Assembly: GCA_046344715.1 (NCBI GenBank)
Contig: JBKDKX010000005.1
Coordinates: 1 to 44,763, forward strand
From: CAZAQK01 sp046344715
GTDB lineage: Bacteria; Pseudomonadota; Alphaproteobacteria; Rickettsiales; SXRF01
Length of the DNA: 44,763 nucleotides
Reading direction: 5' to 3'
Part shown: piece after piece, positions 8,178 to 16,483 of the stretch
How the letters are laid out: every line of letters begins with the position of its first letter
Position numbering within the stretch: the first letter of the stretch is position 1
Notes under the pieces: generated by a model
Databases searched by the model: none
Seen by the model: the letters and a program-made list of their open reading frames with translations, nothing else
Told to the model about the DNA's origin: nothing
Translations under genes and position numbers: made by a program

Positions 8178-8311
8178 TTAGAGCCCAAAGCCTTTGAATA
8201 GCTTAAGATAATTATACCCAAAACTATATGGCAGTTTGATGACAATTTCAAGACAAATTCATGAAAATTTTAAGACATCTTTATCGTATTGAATAGCCTG
8301 TTGGGCTCTAA
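8178..8311. repeat. 11-bp inverted repeat bracketing a 112-bp AT-rich segment
   Basis: TTAGAGCCCAA (8178-8188) and its exact reverse complement TTGGGCTCTAA (8301-8311) frame the promoter region of the secreted-protein gene. The right arm overlaps the stop codon of the redoxin gene. A TTGAATAGC word also occurs inside both ends. This could be a MITE-like remnant or a large hairpin. Confidence 0.5.
8223..8278 (-). promoter_or_regulatory. PhoB-type operator array and promoter for the secreted Cys protein
   Basis: On the minus strand five tandem 11-mers run without gaps: ATGTCTTAAAA, TTTTCATGAAT, TTGTCTTGAAA, TTGTCATCAAA, CTGCCATATAG. Units three and four make a Pho-box layout (7+4+7), and 10 bp later comes TATAGT as -10. 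This matches the known PhoB promoter arrangement, where the Pho box replaces the -35. Confidence 0.7.
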
Positions 8312-8916
8312 TCCGCGTATTTAACGTTGCAGCCATAAGGTTGGGTGGAGCTTTTGGCAACAGGTTTGCCAGCGTGTAGTGCAGTCAGTGCATCATTAAC
8401 ATAATTAGTTGCAGTTGCCACATCTGCCTTGTCTGCGCTTGGCTTGTCGTCGATGGCACCCATATAGGCAATATTACCGTCCTTGTTGATTACAAACATG
8501 TGCGGCGTTGTCTTTGCTTCATACAAACGGCCAACCGTTCCATCAGCATCGAAAAGGTAATGGTTCGGCAATGCCTTTGACTTCTTGAGATATTCACTTG
8601 CCTGATTACCATTCATATGGCCTTGTTTGCCTGCGGCAGAAGAATTGATAGTAAGCCATACCGCCTGTATTTCTTTTGTTGATGCTTGCAGGCGTTGCAT
8701 GTTATTTGAACCGTAATGTTTTATTACAAAAGGGCATTCCGGATTGTGCCATTCAAGCACCACATATTTACCCTTATAGTCAGAAAGTTTTACATCTTTG
8801 CCAGAAACATCTTTCAACATGAAATCAGGAGCAGGCTTGCCCACTTCTGGTGCGGCAACGGCGGGCGATGCAATCAGCATCAGGCTAGCCAGCGCAGAAA
8901 AAATGGTGCGTATCAT
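8308..8916 (-). CDS. Periplasmic thioredoxin-like redoxin (AhpC/TSA family)
   Basis: The 202-residue protein has a signal peptide (ends PAVAAPE) and a thioredoxin fold of the redoxin type: GKPAPDFMLKDVSGKDVKLSDYKGK, then EWHNPECPFVIKHY with the reactive Cys, and KTTPHMFVINKDG with the cis-Pro. A second conserved Cys lies in the C-terminal QPYGCNVKY. This family acts as a periplasmic thiol peroxidase or reductase. AAGGAGATAAATAAT directly precedes the start. Its start is 1 bp past the stop of the DsbD-like gene, so the two are co-transcribed; DsbD probably supplies its electrons. It is the last gene of the ten-gene unit. Confidence 0.88.
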   Translation of the reverse strand: MIRTIFSALASLMLIASPAVAAPEVGKPAPDFMLKDVSGKDVKLSDYKGKYVVLEWHNPECPFVIKHYGSNNMQRLQASTKEIQAVWLTINSSAAGKQGHMNGNQASEYLKKSKALPNHYLFDADGTVGRLYEAKTTPHMFVINKDGNIAYMGAIDDKPSADKADVATATNYVNDALTALHAGKPVAKSSTQPYGCNVKYAD

Positions 8917-8917
8917 A

Positions 8918-11008
8918 TTATTTATCTCCTTGGTTTATAGTTTCTAAAATAACAGAAGGTGTAAGAATTTGTGGTAGTACTATAGGTGCCGCGTTATTTG
9001 GCGGATAAAACACATATAGCGGCACGCCCTGATAGCCAAAACTTTTTAGAAAATCGCTGATTTCTGTATTTTTGCGTGTCCAGTCCGCCACCATATAGGT
9101 GATGTTATTTTGTTTGAACACATCCATCACGGCCTGCGTATGAATAGCGGTCTTTGCATTGACCTGACAGGTGATGCACCACGCTGCTGTTGCATTCACG
9201 AATATCGCTTTTCCTTCTGATCGTAACGTGGCAACGCTGCTTGCTGAATAGGGGACAGTCTGCATATCACTATGCATGGCTTGCGATTCTATTGGCTCAA
9301 TAGTGCTTATAGTATTCAGGGTGAATGCTATCACGCACGCAAATAACACCACTGCCACAATGCGATAAGTTACTGCGTTAGCAAATAACCGCTTCATCCA
9401 GAGAATCAACGCGATGATAAGCAATCCGGAGGTCATCCACACCATACCCATGGCGCTGGTTTGCAGCGTCAGCACCCACAGCAACCAGATGACAGAGGCA
9501 TACATGGGAAACGCAAGCAACTGCTTGAAAGATTCCATCCACGCGCCAGGCTTCGGCAAGAAGCGAAGCAGTGCCGGAGCAAAACTGATAAGAAGGAAGG
9601 GCAGGGCGAGGCCGAGGCCAAGTGCTTCAAATATCAAGAATGCCTGCCATGCCGGAAGCGTAAGCGCAACACCCACGGCAGATGCCATAAATGGTGCTGT
9701 GCATGGAGTGGCAACGGCGGTTGCCAGAATGCCAGTAAAGAAACTGCCGCGTGCGGATGATTCACTGGCGAGTTTAGAACCGGTATTTCCAAGCAGCACC
9801 GGCAGATCAAACATGCCGGATAAATTAAGGCCAACAAGAAACAGTAGATATATCAGGAAGCCAACGAACACTGGAGACTGCATCTGGTAACCCCAGCCAA
9901 CATGTTCGCCTGCTTGCTGCAATGAAATGAGAAAACCAGCGAGTACGCCAAATGAAACCAATATTCCAAGCGTATAGGCTATACCGTGTTTGCGGGCTTC
10001 TGACTTTTCCTTATCGGCTTTTTTAAGTACCGCCAGTGCTTTGAGTGAAAGCACGGGCAGCACGCAAGGCATAAGGTTTAAGATTAAACCGCCAAGCAAT
10101 GCAAAAGCGAGGATGAGTGGAAAGAAAATATCCTGTTTTTGTGTGTCTTGAGGTGTATGTATCGCAGGTGCTGCTGCAACCTCGGTTGCCTCCAGTTTGA
10201 TATCAAACGCATGTGTGGTACCGTCGCCATCTTTAAGGGCAAGCACACCACTTAATTTTTTTGGCGTATCACTATTAGATTTTTCTATGGATAGGTTGAG
10301 TGTGTGGCTATCTGTTTTGAAGGCCTGCTTGCCTGCATAACGCAGCGCATTAGATTCGCGCACGAAGAATTGCGCTTCAGAAATATTGTTTGTTCCAAGT
10401 GCTTCAATGGGTACGGAAATGTCTATATTTGTCAGGTTATGCGTGAAGGCAAATGTTTCATCCAGTGTCTTTGGAAATTTCTTCTGGTGTTCTTCAAACC
10501 ATCTTTCATTTGCGGTGCTGGCAGGGTTACCCACGGGTAATGCAATGTCCAGAGTTGCCGATTCCGGAATACAGATATCTTTGCAGATCAGCCACTCGGC
10601 TTTTACCGAGATAGAATAGACCTGTAAATTATCGAGCGTCTCAGGTGGCGTAATGGTGACGGGCAAAAAAACCGCATTATGGTATCCATAAATCGTCAGT
10701 GGCCCTTCGTTGATGCGCTCCGGTGCAGGCCAGAGTGTGTTAGATGCGCTAAAATTCTGCGGCAGTGCCCATGTAAGCACGGTGGCAAGGCCAGCATCTC
10801 CTGGGTTTTCCCAGTAGCTGTGCCAACCCTCTTTTGGTTCAAGCAATACACCAAGTTTGAAGGGAGTGCCTGCTTTTATGGCATCGGTATCAGCAATCAA
10901 TGTTGCACGGGTAATATCATTTTGTACTGTGGTTGCAGCATTGGCTTCAGATAATAACGGAAGCTGAAACGCTGCAATCAATAAAAATGCTATTACCCGT
11001 GTCATCAT
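8918..11008 (-). CDS. DsbD-like thiol:disulfide interchange protein
   Basis: The 696-residue protein moves electrons from cytosolic thioredoxin across the inner membrane to periplasmic acceptors. Order: signal peptide (1-24), N-terminal periplasmic immunoglobulin-like domain with LICKDICIPE (about 25-285), an eight-helix DsbD-beta membrane domain with the two redox cysteines in NLMPCVLPVLSLKAL and TPCTAPFMASAVG, and a C-terminal thioredoxin domain with AWCITCQVN (CxxC). All three redox Cys pairs are in place, so it looks active. The N-terminal domain resembles the ScsB/DsbC_4 type rather than E. coli DsbD alpha. Neighbours are YceI upstream (6 bp) and the redoxin downstream (1 bp), forming a periplasmic redox module. 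Confidence 0.9.
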   Translation of the reverse strand: MMTRVIAFLLIAAFQLPLLSEANAATTVQNDITRATLIADTDAIKAGTPFKLGVLLEPKEGWHSYWENPGDAGLATVLTWALPQNFSASNTLWPAPERINEGPLTIYGYHNAVFLPVTITPPETLDNLQVYSISVKAEWLICKDICIPESATLDIALPVGNPASTANERWFEEHQKKFPKTLDETFAFTHNLTNIDISVPIEALGTNNISEAQFFVRESNALRYAGKQAFKTDSHTLNLSIEKSNSDTPKKLSGVLALKDGDGTTHAFDIKLEATEVAAAPAIHTPQDTQKQDIFFPLILAFALLGGLILNLMPCVLPVLSLKALAVLKKADKEKSEARKHGIAYTLGILVSFGVLAGFLISLQQAGEHVGWGYQMQSPVFVGFLIYLLFLVGLNLSGMFDLPVLLGNTGSKLASESSARGSFFTGILATAVATPCTAPFMASAVGVALTLPAWQAFLIFEALGLGLALPFLLISFAPALLRFLPKPGAWMESFKQLLAFPMYASVIWLLWVLTLQTSAMGMVWMTSGLLIIALILWMKRLFANAVTYRIVAVVLFACVIAFTLNTISTIEPIESQAMHSDMQTVPYSASSVATLRSEGKAIFVNATAAWCITCQVNAKTAIHTQAVMDVFKQNNITYMVADWTRKNTEISDFLKSFGYQGVPLYVFYPPNNAAPIVLPQILTPSVILETINQGDK

Positions 11009-11014
11009 AACGTA

Positions 11015-11623
11015 TTACTTCTTTTGTTGTTCAGGGCTGATGGGTTTTTTGCGGCTTGCGTTTACACCTTCAGTATGCACGATCAGGCGCACATCATCAC
11101 CAATCATCGGTATGCCGTAATTCATGCCAAACTCAGAGCGCTTAACCACCGCTTCCGCCGAGAATCCTGCCACGTATTCACCCGTCATCATGTGATAATC
11201 TGCTTTGTTAAAGGTAATTCGCAGCGTTACAGGTTTGGTTACACCCAACATGGTTAAATCGCCCAGTGCCTCGCCGGTATTTTTGCCGGTTACTTTTATC
11301 TCTTTGCTTTTGAAAGTAATGTCAGGGAATTTGGCTGAATTGAAGAAATCCTGATTCTGAAGGTGTTTATCCAGTTCCGGGCTTGGGGTGCGGATACCTT
11401 CTGGTTTGAGTGTTACTTCAACAGAGCTTTTTGTGGGATCTTTTTCATCAAACACAAAGCTGCCATCATATACTGTAAAATCACCCACGGTTTCAGAAAA
11501 ACCCATATGGCTGATAAAAAACAAAATACGCGTATGTGATTTATCAAACGTGAACTTATTATCTTCTGCCAGTACAGGTGTGGCAAAGGTCAGTGCGGCT
11601 AAGAGAAGTGGTAAAATACGCAT
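11015..11623 (-). CDS. YceI-family periplasmic lipid-binding protein
   Basis: The 202-residue precursor has a signal peptide (MRILPLLLAALTFATPVLA) and a YceI/lipocalin-like beta-barrel: FTFDKSHTRILFFISHMGFSE, GSFVFDEKDP, DFFNSAKFPDITFKSKEI, and LTMLGVTKPVTL are standard family blocks. Members bind isoprenoid or fatty lipids, such as polyprenyl quinone-like molecules, in the periplasm. AAGGAGTAACT precedes the ATG. It lies between the FMN reductase (2 bp) and dsbD (6 bp) genes, which suggests a role with redox carriers, though that is inference. Confidence 0.92.
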   Translation of the reverse strand: MRILPLLLAALTFATPVLAEDNKFTFDKSHTRILFFISHMGFSETVGDFTVYDGSFVFDEKDPTKSSVEVTLKPEGIRTPSPELDKHLQNQDFFNSAKFPDITFKSKEIKVTGKNTGEALGDLTMLGVTKPVTLRITFNKADYHMMTGEYVAGFSAEAVVKRSEFGMNYGIPMIGDDVRLIVHTEGVNASRKKPISPEQQKK

Positions 11624-11625
11624 AG

Positions 11626-12180
11626 TTACTCCTTGGTTAGTTTACGTGTAAATTCAGTATATTCATTTATCAGTCCGTTAAATGCATCCTGCTGTTTTGC
11701 ATCGGCGAGTGTTTCACCGGATAGTTTCGCATTAGCGTTACTTAGCGTGTAGGCACGCGGAAAGATATATGCATTAAGTGCCTCGAAGGGTGATTTAAGA
11801 TGCATGATTCCTGCAATACCACCGCGGTCGCTAGGTGTTGCGCACATGAGCATCACGGTTTTTCCGGCAAGAGGTTGTGGTTTTATGCGTGATGTCCAGT
11901 CGATGATGTTTTTTAGCGAGCCCGGGTAAGACCAGTTATATTCCGGTGCTGCGATTAATACGCCCTGAACTTGTTTAAGCGCATCAGCAAACGGATTTAC
12001 AATACCACTGATGCTCTGCGTACTGCAGATTTCATCATTATAAATCGGCATGTCCAACTCTGCATATTCTTTGAACAGCGCTTCGTAACCTTGATGTTTT
12101 AAACTATTGGCGGCAAGCACGGCCAGTTTTTTATTGAGGGAAGCAGTTCTGTGTGATGCTGCAAATACAAGAAATTTCAT
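11626..12180 (-). CDS. NAD(P)H-dependent FMN reductase / quinone reductase (ChrR/YieF-like)
   Basis: The 184-residue flavodoxin-like protein shows SHRTASLNKKLA (phosphate-binding loop for FMN) and APEYNWSYPGSLKNIIDW, the signature of NADPH-dependent FMN reductases such as ChrR/YieF. It would reduce quinones, chromate or FMN in the cytosol with NAD(P)H. MLMCATPSDRGG adds the third conserved loop. Length matches the family (about 180-190). Its start overlaps the rdgB stop by 4 bp, and yceI follows after 2 bp, so translation is coupled within the operon. Confidence 0.9.
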   Translation of the reverse strand: MKFLVFAASHRTASLNKKLAVLAANSLKHQGYEALFKEYAELDMPIYNDEICSTQSISGIVNPFADALKQVQGVLIAAPEYNWSYPGSLKNIIDWTSRIKPQPLAGKTVMLMCATPSDRGGIAGIMHLKSPFEALNAYIFPRAYTLSNANAKLSGETLADAKQQDAFNGLINEYTEFTRKLTKE

Positions 12181-12770
12181 GTGTTTTCTTTCAGGAAGGT
12201 AACAAATTGCGCGAATGCTTTTGCGCGGTGACTGATGCGATTTTTTTCGGCAGCGTCTATTTCTGCAAAAGTTTTATCATAACCATTGGGAATAAACACC
12301 GGATCATAACCAAAGCCTTTGTCGCCGCGCGGTGGAAAATGTAGTCTGCCGTCGATACGCCCTTCAAATATATGCGTATTCCCATCAGATAAATTCAGTG
12401 CAAGCACACAGGTAAAATATGCCGCCGGGCTTTTATCACCCAGTTCTGACTGAATGCGGGCGAATGCCACAGAAAAATCTTTTTTGGGCCCTGCCCAGCG
12501 TGCAGAATATATTCCTGGTGCACCGCCGAGCGCAGGAACAACCAACCCTGAATCATCTGCCAAAGCGGCTTTTCCAGAATGCAGCGCAGTATGGCAGGCT
12601 TTGAGTGTTGCATTTTCGGCGAAGGTATCGCCGGTTTCTTCAGGTTCAGAAACATTCAGATCGGCTGCGCTTAATACCTTAATGCCAAGGGAGGATACCA
12701 TTGCCTCGATTTCGGCAATTTTGCCTTTGTTGTGGCTTGCAATAACCAGTGTGTTATCGGCAAAAAGCAT
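12177..12770 (-). CDS. rdgB: XTP/dITP diphosphatase (RdgB/HAM1 family)
   Basis: The enzyme removes inosine and xanthosine triphosphates from nucleotide pools by hydrolysis to the monophosphate. Motifs seen are VIASHNKGKIAEIEAM (SHNxGK, N-terminal phosphate loop), ADDSGLVVPALGGAPGIYSAR and GKGFGYDPVFIP, ending with NRISHRAKA. I prefer the ATG at 12770 (MLFADN). A TTG at 12797 that overlaps the rph stop is an alternative adding nine residues and would give tight coupling. Rph-rdgB adjacency is the usual arrangement in many bacteria. Confidence 0.95.
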   Translation of the reverse strand: MLFADNTLVIASHNKGKIAEIEAMVSSLGIKVLSAADLNVSEPEETGDTFAENATLKACHTALHSGKAALADDSGLVVPALGGAPGIYSARWAGPKKDFSVAFARIQSELGDKSPAAYFTCVLALNLSDGNTHIFEGRIDGRLHFPPRGDKGFGYDPVFIPNGYDKTFAEIDAAEKNRISHRAKAFAQFVTFLKENT

Positions 12771-12793
12771 GGGTTCATGTTTCCGTGCAGGGT

Positions 12794-13510
12794 TCAAAAT
12801 CCAAGAGCCTTATTCTGTAAATCAGCAAGTTCTGCTACGCCCTTTTTAGCAAGCAGCATTAATTCATGAAAGAGCGCTTCTTCCACCGGTGTTTGTTCTG
12901 CCGTGCATTGTACTTCAATAATTTTCCCATCCGGTGTGAGGATGAAGTTTGCATCCATAATTGCGCTGCTGTCTTCGTCATAATCTAAATCAAGCACTGC
13001 TGCGCCGTTGTAAACGCCACAGGATACAGCGGCAACCTGCCCGATAATGGGTGATGCCACCAGTTTTTCAGCCTTCATTAATGAACGTATGGCAAGCTGC
13101 AGTGCCACATAGCTACCGGTGATGGATGCAGTGCGCGTGCCGCCATCGGCTTCGATGACATCGCAATCGATAGTGATTTGTTTTTCCCCGAGCTTGGTTA
13201 AATCCACAATTGAGCGCAGCGACCTGCCAATTAATCGCTGAATTTCCTGCGTGCGACCAGATTGTTTACCTTTGGCGGCCTCGCGTGGCATACGACTGTT
13301 CGTTGAGCGTGGCAACATGCCGTATTCTGCAGTAACCCAGCCTTTTCCGGTATTTTTCAGGAATGATGGCACGCCTGAATCCACACTGGCGGTGCAAATA
13401 ACGCGTGTATTGCCGCAGCTAATCAGGCAGGAGCCTTCCGCGTGGCGGCTTACGCCTGTTTCTATTTTTATGGCGCGGAGTTCATTGGCTTTTCTGTTTG
13501 ATGGGCGCAT
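12794..13510 (-). CDS. rph: Ribonuclease PH (tRNA nucleotidyltransferase)
   Basis: This phosphorolytic 3'-5' exoribonuclease trims tRNA precursors. The 238-residue protein starts MRPSNRKANELRAIKIETG and keeps GWVTAEYGMLPRSTNSRMPREAAKGKQSGRTQEIQRLIGRSLR split across the phosphate-binding and RNA-binding core, plus DCDVIEADGGTRTASITG and MDANFILT. Length is standard. It sits 8 bp after plsC and directly before rdgB. In many alphaproteobacteria rph lies next to hrcA-grpE; here grpE is four genes upstream on the same strand. Confidence 0.97.
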   Translation of the reverse strand: MRPSNRKANELRAIKIETGVSRHAEGSCLISCGNTRVICTASVDSGVPSFLKNTGKGWVTAEYGMLPRSTNSRMPREAAKGKQSGRTQEIQRLIGRSLRSIVDLTKLGEKQITIDCDVIEADGGTRTASITGSYVALQLAIRSLMKAEKLVASPIIGQVAAVSCGVYNGAAVLDLDYDEDSSAIMDANFILTPDGKIIEVQCTAEQTPVEEALFHELMLLAKKGVAELADLQNKALGF

Positions 13511-13518
13511 GGTTGCCT

Positions 13519-14229
13519 TTATGGGTTTGCGATTAAACGGCTGGTTGCTGATTCTATGGTATTTTGCAGTGTATTAGCAAACTGCTTTTTATCTATGCCG
13601 GAGGGGATGGCGGGTAGGAACTCTATGGTGATGGTGCCCGGGCGTTTAATAAACGCATCGCGTCCCCATAACAGGCCGGAATTAAGGGCAACGGGCACAA
13701 CGGATACATCAAGCTGGTTATACATGGCGATAATGCCCGGATGGTAAAGTGGCTCAGCTCCTGGCCTTGTTCTGGTGCCTTCCGGGTAGATCACGATAGA
13801 GCGGCCGTTCGCCAGTGTATCTTTTGCGTCTCTTACCATTTGCTTAAGGCTGCTGGCCTTACCTGAGCGGTCAATGGCGATCATCTTCATGCGCCAGAGA
13901 TACCAGCCCCATAAAGGAATTCTGAGCAGCGAGCGTTTTAGAACATAGGCAGGGTGGGGCAGGAGAGTAAGAAATATTACCGTGTCCCATGCGGATTGAT
14001 GCTTGGAAGCGTAAATTACCGGCTTATCTAATATATATTCCCTTCCGCGCACTTCATAACGAATGCCGCAGATAATACGTGCTAGAAATAAAACACCATA
14101 CGCCCACGGCGCGCCAGCCTTCTGTGAGGCATCGCTGGAAATCAGAAATAGCGGTGCAAAAATGATGGCCGAAAGCATCGCCCAGCTGGCATACAGGATA
14201 TTAAAAACCAACGACCTAAGAAAAATCAT
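13519..14229 (-). CDS. plsC: 1-acyl-sn-glycerol-3-phosphate acyltransferase (PlsC family)
   Basis: The 236-residue inner-membrane enzyme acylates lysophosphatidic acid at position 2 to give phosphatidic acid, a step of phospholipid synthesis. It has an N-terminal membrane segment (1-30), the acyltransferase motif I KHQSAWDT (H-x4-D), motif II-like MKMIAIDRSGK, and motif III YPEGTRTRPGA. Its start overlaps the stop of the YdcF-like gene by 4 bp. The ftsX-ydcF-plsC order is typical of alphaproteobacteria. Confidence 0.92.
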   Translation of the reverse strand: MIFLRSLVFNILYASWAMLSAIIFAPLFLISSDASQKAGAPWAYGVLFLARIICGIRYEVRGREYILDKPVIYASKHQSAWDTVIFLTLLPHPAYVLKRSLLRIPLWGWYLWRMKMIAIDRSGKASSLKQMVRDAKDTLANGRSIVIYPEGTRTRPGAEPLYHPGIIAMYNQLDVSVVPVALNSGLLWGRDAFIKRPGTITIEFLPAIPSGIDKKQFANTLQNTIESATSRLIANP

Positions 14230-14843
14230 GTGATATTGAACAGTGGGGTGCGGATAAACCAGTGACGAAGCTTGCTTATCAGATATTTATGATATTCTGA
14301 AAGCACTATTTTTCTGTTTTCATTGGTCATCCACCAATGCGATTTGAAACCGTTTACAATCACGGGTTCCGGGATAATAACCAACTCCGGCATAAGCGCC
14401 TTAAATTCGCTTATACTGCGCGGCATATGATAATGTGATGTAACCAGCAGAATGCTTTTATATTTTTGAGTGGCAAGCCACTGTTTTGTTTCTTCTGCGT
14501 TGCCAATGGTATTGTCAGCAGCTTTACCCAGAATCACCTTTGTACCGCTGTTTTTTCGTACGTAATCGCGTTTATTTTTTGGCGTAAAACGCACCACATG
14601 ATCATAAGAGACTTCTGCATTAGCGCCGCTGATAAAAAGTTTTTCTGCCTTGCGATCTAACAGCAAATTTATGCCATGTTCAATTCTTCCGGTGCCGCCA
14701 GTGAGCACAATAATGGCACCGGCATTGGGTGCGTTTGCGGTTTGCTTTTCAGGCATTTGTGCCACAAACCAGATGAGACCGGCAACCCAGATAAATATGA
14801 ATAGAAAAAATGAGGTGACAATTTTTCCAATCAGCCGAATCAT
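14226..14843 (-). CDS. YdcF/ElyC-like DUF218 membrane-anchored protein
   Basis: The 205-residue protein has one N-terminal membrane helix (residues 6-27) and a DUF218 domain: AGAIIVLTGGTGRIEHGINLL, LFISGANAEVSY, DNTIGNAEETKQWL and LLVTSHYHMPRSISEF are the conserved blocks. Family members such as ElyC and SanA act in envelope assembly and sit on the periplasmic side; the biochemical activity is not well known. Its ATG shares its A with the ftsX stop (TAATG) and its end overlaps plsC, so expression is coupled to both. Confidence 0.88.
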   Translation of the reverse strand: MIRLIGKIVTSFFLFIFIWVAGLIWFVAQMPEKQTANAPNAGAIIVLTGGTGRIEHGINLLLDRKAEKLFISGANAEVSYDHVVRFTPKNKRDYVRKNSGTKVILGKAADNTIGNAEETKQWLATQKYKSILLVTSHYHMPRSISEFKALMPELVIIPEPVIVNGFKSHWWMTNENRKIVLSEYHKYLISKLRHWFIRTPLFNIT

Positions 14844-15727
14844 TACAATGTGCGCCTGAGCTGGTTTAACACCGCAAATCTGGCGACAAGGCCAGAACCT
14901 ACGCTGCAGATAAATGGTATCAGGAATAGCACCAGATAATGCCCAAAAGACATTTCAAGCGATGGAAACACAGAAACCGGAATGGTGGATATGTATTGAC
15001 CACATCCCCAATAAACTAATCCAGCCAGCGCAACGCCAATCAGAAGGCCTGGCAATACCAGGAAGAAGGTATCCTGCTGAAACTGTTTGGTGATATAATT
15101 ATCTTCTGCGCCGATAGAATGCAGCAGCGCAACACTGCGTGCGTGTAGCTTCAATGCAGTGCGGGAGGTGAATACCACCGCCGCCGCCATCGCCGCGATG
15201 ATGATGCAGGCAAGCATAATCATAAGTGCCTGCACAATGCCTGAGAAACTAGCGAACGCTGCCACCCACTGTTCGTATGTATCTATCTCTATAGCAGGGG
15301 AAATGGCCGTTAGTTTTTGTTTAAGTGCGGCATGGTTAAAATCTGCCTGAGCATCGGGTTTCAAGGTGACTTCCAGCACGACAGGCAGGGGAAGGGCAGA
15401 TACATCGCCGCTGCCCAGCCAGCTTTTCAGACTATCCTGCAGGGAGGATTCCGGAATTTCCGCCACATTATCCACTCCCTTTGTGGATGTGATAGCGTCT
15501 TTAACGGCGGCAATGGTTTCCTGTTTTTTAGCTGACGTGGGAATGTTGATGGTAAAGCTGCTGGAATAATCGTTGTGGCGGGTTTCTATCCAGCCATTAA
15601 TGCTGACGGTGAGGCATAAAAGCAGGGTTGTAAGGCAGGCCATAACGCCGATGAGCCACGGCAGGAAACGATGAATATCATCTCCTGAAAAATCTATATC
15701 CGTGCGTTTAACCTTAAAAAATGCCAT
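14843..15727 (-). CDS. ftsX: FtsX-like cell-division ABC transporter permease
   Basis: FtsX with the ATPase FtsE forms a membrane complex that activates peptidoglycan hydrolases at the septum. The 294-residue product has a first membrane helix at about 25-47, a periplasmic loop (48-165), then three helices (about 168-190, 222-244, 262-285), the FtsX topology. The loop starting TINIPTSAKKQETIAAVKD resembles FtsX rather than generic permeases, and SVALLHSIGAEDNYI is the coupling-helix region for the ATPase. The usual upstream ftsE is absent; grpE occupies that place, ending 3 bp before this start. The partner must be elsewhere or lost. Confidence 0.87.
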   Translation of the reverse strand: MAFFKVKRTDIDFSGDDIHRFLPWLIGVMACLTTLLLCLTVSINGWIETRHNDYSSSFTINIPTSAKKQETIAAVKDAITSTKGVDNVAEIPESSLQDSLKSWLGSGDVSALPLPVVLEVTLKPDAQADFNHAALKQKLTAISPAIEIDTYEQWVAAFASFSGIVQALMIMLACIIIAAMAAAVVFTSRTALKLHARSVALLHSIGAEDNYITKQFQQDTFFLVLPGLLIGVALAGLVYWGCGQYISTIPVSVFPSLEMSFGHYLVLFLIPFICSVGSGLVARFAVLNQLRRTL

Positions 15728-15730
15728 TCC

Positions 15731-16342
15731 TCACACTATTGTATCAACTTTTTCAACTTTCGGCGGTTGGCTTGCCTTTGAAACGGCAACCATCGCCGGA
15801 CGCAGCAGGCGGTCGTGAATAATGTATCCTGCCTGAACCACCTGAATCACCGTGCCTGGTTCAACATTCGCCTGCTCAACCTGCACAACTGCTTCGTGCA
15901 GATTCGGATCAAATTTTTGTCCAAGTGGGTCAATGCGTTTGATACCATACTTCTCAAAAATCCCCAACAGTTCTTGCTGGGTTAGCCCAACACCTTCAGC
16001 CAGCGTATTCAAGATGGCATTTTCTGCTTTTGCGGCGGGGGTGATAATCTCTGAGGCACGCATCAGATTTTCCAGCACGCTTACCATATCACGTGCAAAG
16101 GAGGTTACGCCATAACGGGAGGAATCCTCAATTTCTTTACGGGCGCGTTTACGGACATTTTCAGCCTCGGCAACGGCGCGCACCCACTGGTCACGCACGC
16201 TTGCAAGTTCTTCTTTCAGGCGCATAATTTCCGCATCTTTGGGGTCTTCTGCGGCTTCGTCATCACCTGTATGCAGAGGAAAAACATTGTCTTCCGGAGG
16301 CAGGGTTGATTCTGTTTGGTTTGAATTATCGGGCTTTTCCAT
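15731..16342 (-). CDS. grpE: Nucleotide exchange factor GrpE
   Basis: GrpE releases ADP from DnaK in the Hsp70 cycle and acts as a thermosensor. The 203-residue protein has an acidic N-terminal tail, a long coiled coil (about residues 35-75, with RVRDQWVRAVAEAENVRKRA-like pattern) and the beta-wing signature GYIIHDRLLRPAMVAVSK near the C-terminus. An AGAGGAA site precedes the ATG. It is the first gene of the ten-gene minus-strand unit. No clear heat-shock (RpoH) promoter or CIRCE inverted repeat was seen in the 140-bp spacer before it. Confidence 0.97.
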   Translation of the reverse strand: MEKPDNSNQTESTLPPEDNVFPLHTGDDEAAEDPKDAEIMRLKEELASVRDQWVRAVAEAENVRKRARKEIEDSSRYGVTSFARDMVSVLENLMRASEIITPAAKAENAILNTLAEGVGLTQQELLGIFEKYGIKRIDPLGQKFDPNLHEAVVQVEQANVEPGTVIQVVQAGYIIHDRLLRPAMVAVSKASQPPKVEKVDTIV

Positions 16343-16483
16343 TCGTTCCTCTTTATATAGAACACATTGCTACTGCTTCTTTATGTGGTGTGCAATCGGC
16401 ATTTTTCAATAGAATTCACTTGCAAAAAAATACTCAGCCAGTAAAGCAGAAAAAACAATAATCTATAACTAAGGGAGAGCACT

